From NCBI GenBank assembly GCA_023253575.1, contig JALRGB010000790.1:1-7365 (forward strand): a stretch of DNA of 7,365 bases, in the 5' to 3' direction. Below are positions 5,646 to 7,365 of the stretch, one piece after another; the stretch's first letter is position 1, and each line of letters begins with the position of its first letter. Origin of the DNA: Verrucomicrobiales bacterium (GTDB taxonomy: Bacteria; Verrucomicrobiota; Verrucomicrobiia; Verrucomicrobiales; V1-33). The notes under the pieces were generated by a model. That model was not told the DNA's origin and did no database searches. It saw nothing but the letters and a program-made list of their open reading frames with translations. The translations under genes were made by a program, and so were the position numbers.

Positions 5646-7365
5646 TCAGCGCCGCGGTTCCGCCCGCCATAGGTGACGCACGAAAAAGTCCATCCGTCGG
5701 CGCGCCGGATACGGCGTCTCGCCGACCCCATGTCCGCCCCCGGGAACCATCAGGAACTCGAAATCTTTGCCGGCCGCGACTAGGGCATCGACGACTTGCA
5801 GCGTGGAGGCTGGGTCGACATTCGAGTCGAGTTCGCCCACTGTGAGCATTAGGCTGCCTTGCAAACGGCTGGCGTGCACGGCATTGGAGGCAGCCTCGTA
5901 GGAGGCATCAACTGGCCATCCCATCCATTGTTCGTTCCACCAGATTTTGTCCATCCGGTTGTCGTGGCATCCGCAGTCAGCCGCGGCCGCACGATAAAAA
6001 TCGCCATGATCAATCAACGCGCGCATGGCGCTCTGGCCGCCCGCCGAACCGCCGTAAATGCCGACCCGCTCGAGGTCGAGCTCGGGAAAACGGGCTGCGG
6101 CCGCTTTTAGCCAGGCTATGCGGTCAGGGAAACCAGCATCATGCAGGTTCTTCCAGCAGACATCATGAAAACTTTTATGTCGCCAGTTGGTCCCCATGCC
6201 GTCGATTTGCACCATGATAAAACCAAGCTCGCCGATCTGGCGGTCGCGGGTCATCAGGCCAAATGTTTGCGGGACAAAATGATCATGGGGGCCGGCATAG
6301 ATTTTCTCGATGACGGGGTATTTTTTTGATGGATCGAAGTGGGTTGGGCGCAGGATGATGCCGTGGATGTCGGTTGTTTGATCGCGGCCTTTGGTGACGA
6401 ATCTTTCGGGCGCGCGCCAGCCGGTGGCCAGCAGGGCGGTGGCGTCGCCGCGCTCGACTTCGCAGACGAGTGAGCCGTCGGTGCTGCGGCGGAGTTCGGT
6501 GACCGCGGGCTGATCAACTCGGGACCACCGGTCCAGAAACGTGGCGCGACCGGGGGCAAATTCCCAAGTGTGCGTTCCGTCGCCAGCGGTCAGAATAACC
6601 AGACCAGTGCCGTCAAAGTTAATGCGGCACAGGTGGACGTGATACGGGCTTTGCTCCGGACGAACCCCCATGGCCGCAAACCAAATCTGCCGGTTTACGG
6701 GGTCGACATGTTCCACCCGCCGAACGACCCATGAGCCACGGGTGATTTGGTTTTTTGTTGTTCCAGATTGGAAGTCGATGAGGTACAGATGGTTCCATCC
6801 ATCACGCTCTGACATCCAGATTATTTCCCCGGTGTCGTCGAGCCACTGATGCCAGATTTTGTTCGTGTAATCGATGAAGGTCCGAGATGTTTCTTCAATG
6901 ACCGTGCGCACGGTGCCGGTGGTGCCGTCGACAGCCAGCAAGCGCATGACGGCGTGTCCCCTCTGGTTGTAAAGAAAACTGAGTTCCCGGCCGTCCGGTG
7001 ACCAGCGCATGTCTTCGATGCTCCATGGATTGGAAAAGAGGCTGTTATCGACCGGGATGGATTCCTGGGTGTCGAGATTTATGAGGGCGATGTGCGGTTG
7101 GTCGATGACATCGCCTGGTTTGGCGTAATCGAGAGTGCGCAATTTTGGCTGGAGTTGATCGCGCGGGGATGATTCGAGGAGGTGGATGGTGCGGGTGGGG
7201 GCGGGGCGCACGCGCAGGCAGGCGAGTCTGGTGCCTTGGGGTGACCAAACGACGGGTTCGCGGTAAGCGTTTTCGGCCGTGCCATCGGCGCCGGGCGCGA
7301 GTGGTGCCCCGCCGGCTTGTGGGGTGATGACGAGCGTATGGCCATCGATGCGGGCGGAGAACGGG
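5646..7365 (-). CDS. S9B family (DPP IV-like) serine peptidase (partial, N-terminus outside window)
   Basis: Members of this family cleave short peptides, often removing N-terminal dipeptides, using a beta-propeller that gates an alpha/beta-hydrolase domain. The frame is open from the right edge, giving 572 residues; full proteins are usually around 700-750, so the start and any signal peptide are outside. The propeller (DPPIV_N-type) covers about visible residues 1-320, with SSPRDQLQPKL, DMRWSPDGRELSFLYNQRG and MSERDGWNHLYL. The catalytic domain follows. The triad is S440 in GIYGGSAGGQ, D513 in ELDSNVDP and H545 in GGGHGVGE, matching DPP IV S630, D708 and H740. N515 matches DPP IV N710, and the YAGP tyrosine matches the oxyanion Y547. 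Substrate preference is not certain: I do not see the classical double-Glu motif in typical context. It ends with TGA 82 bp before leuS. Confidence 0.93.
   Translation of the reverse strand, partial: PFSARIDGHTLVITPQAGGAPLAPGADGTAENAYREPVVWSPQGTRLACLRVRPAPTRTIHLLESSPRDQLQPKLRTLDYAKPGDVIDQPHIALINLDTQESIPVDNSLFSNPWSIEDMRWSPDGRELSFLYNQRGHAVMRLLAVDGTTGTVRTVIEETSRTFIDYTNKIWHQWLDDTGEIIWMSERDGWNHLYLIDFQSGTTKNQITRGSWVVRRVEHVDPVNRQIWFAAMGVRPEQSPYHVHLCRINFDGTGLVILTAGDGTHTWEFAPGRATFLDRWSRVDQPAVTELRRSTDGSLVCEVERGDATALLATGWRAPERFVTKGRDQTTDIHGIILRPTHFDPSKKYPVIEKIYAGPHDHFVPQTFGLMTRDRQIGELGFIMVQIDGMGTNWRHKSFHDVCWKNLHDAGFPDRIAWLKAAAARFPELDLERVGIYGGSAGGQSAMRALIDHGDFYRAAAADCGCHDNRMDKIWWNEQWMGWPVDASYEAASNAVHASRLQGSLMLTVGELDSNVDPASTLQVVDALVAAGKDFEFLMVPGGGHGVGETPYPARRRMDFFVRHLWRAEPRR

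Noticed and set aside
5564..5731. N-terminal extension of leuS by 56 residues
   Set aside because: It would overlap the peptidase gene by 86 bp and the extra residues do not look like LeuRS; ATG 5563 gives the usual family N-terminus.

Overview
The window holds five protein-coding genes, two of them cut by the window edges, and almost no non-coding DNA. The content is ordinary bacterial housekeeping: cell-wall precursor synthesis (murA), release-factor methylation (prmC), a small membrane channel or transporter of the TRIC/UPF0126 family, leucyl-tRNA synthetase (leuS), and an S9B (DPP IV-like) serine peptidase. I see no rRNA, tRNA, CRISPR array, insertion sequence or phage gene, and no convincing undescribed system.

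Likely source: a GC-rich bacterium, probably of the Verrucomicrobia (PVC group), perhaps near Opitutae. This is inferred from the wording of the proteins: MurA with a TVLGTGNLMMAA segment, PrmC with MDLYLQFDRP and ANLPYIP, and LeuRS with GGFPVERRP and a compact linker before KMSKS. It rests on recall of family sequences, not on a search.

Layout: murA runs leftward from 1072 and leaves the window at base 1. A 180-bp divergent spacer (1073-1252) separates it from prmC, which runs rightward (1253-2254). prmC converges, with 15 bp between stop codons, on a leftward block read in the order S9 peptidase (enters at 7365, ends 5646), leuS (5563-2963), TRIC-family gene (2893-2270). The gaps in that block are 82 and 69 bp. 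No strong rho-independent terminator is visible in either gap, so cotranscription is possible but unproven.

The genes share no single pathway. MurA makes the first committed peptidoglycan intermediate; PrmC and LeuRS both serve translation; the peptidase and the membrane protein could bear on peptide or amino-acid use, but only their adjacency suggests it. The most notable details are at protein level: a 40-residue Ala/Gly-rich insertion inside the PrmC methyltransferase fold, an NLPY in place of the usual NPPY in PrmC, an uncertain prmC start, and LeuRS with two insertions, no leucine-specific domain before KMSKS and no zinc-knuckle cysteines.
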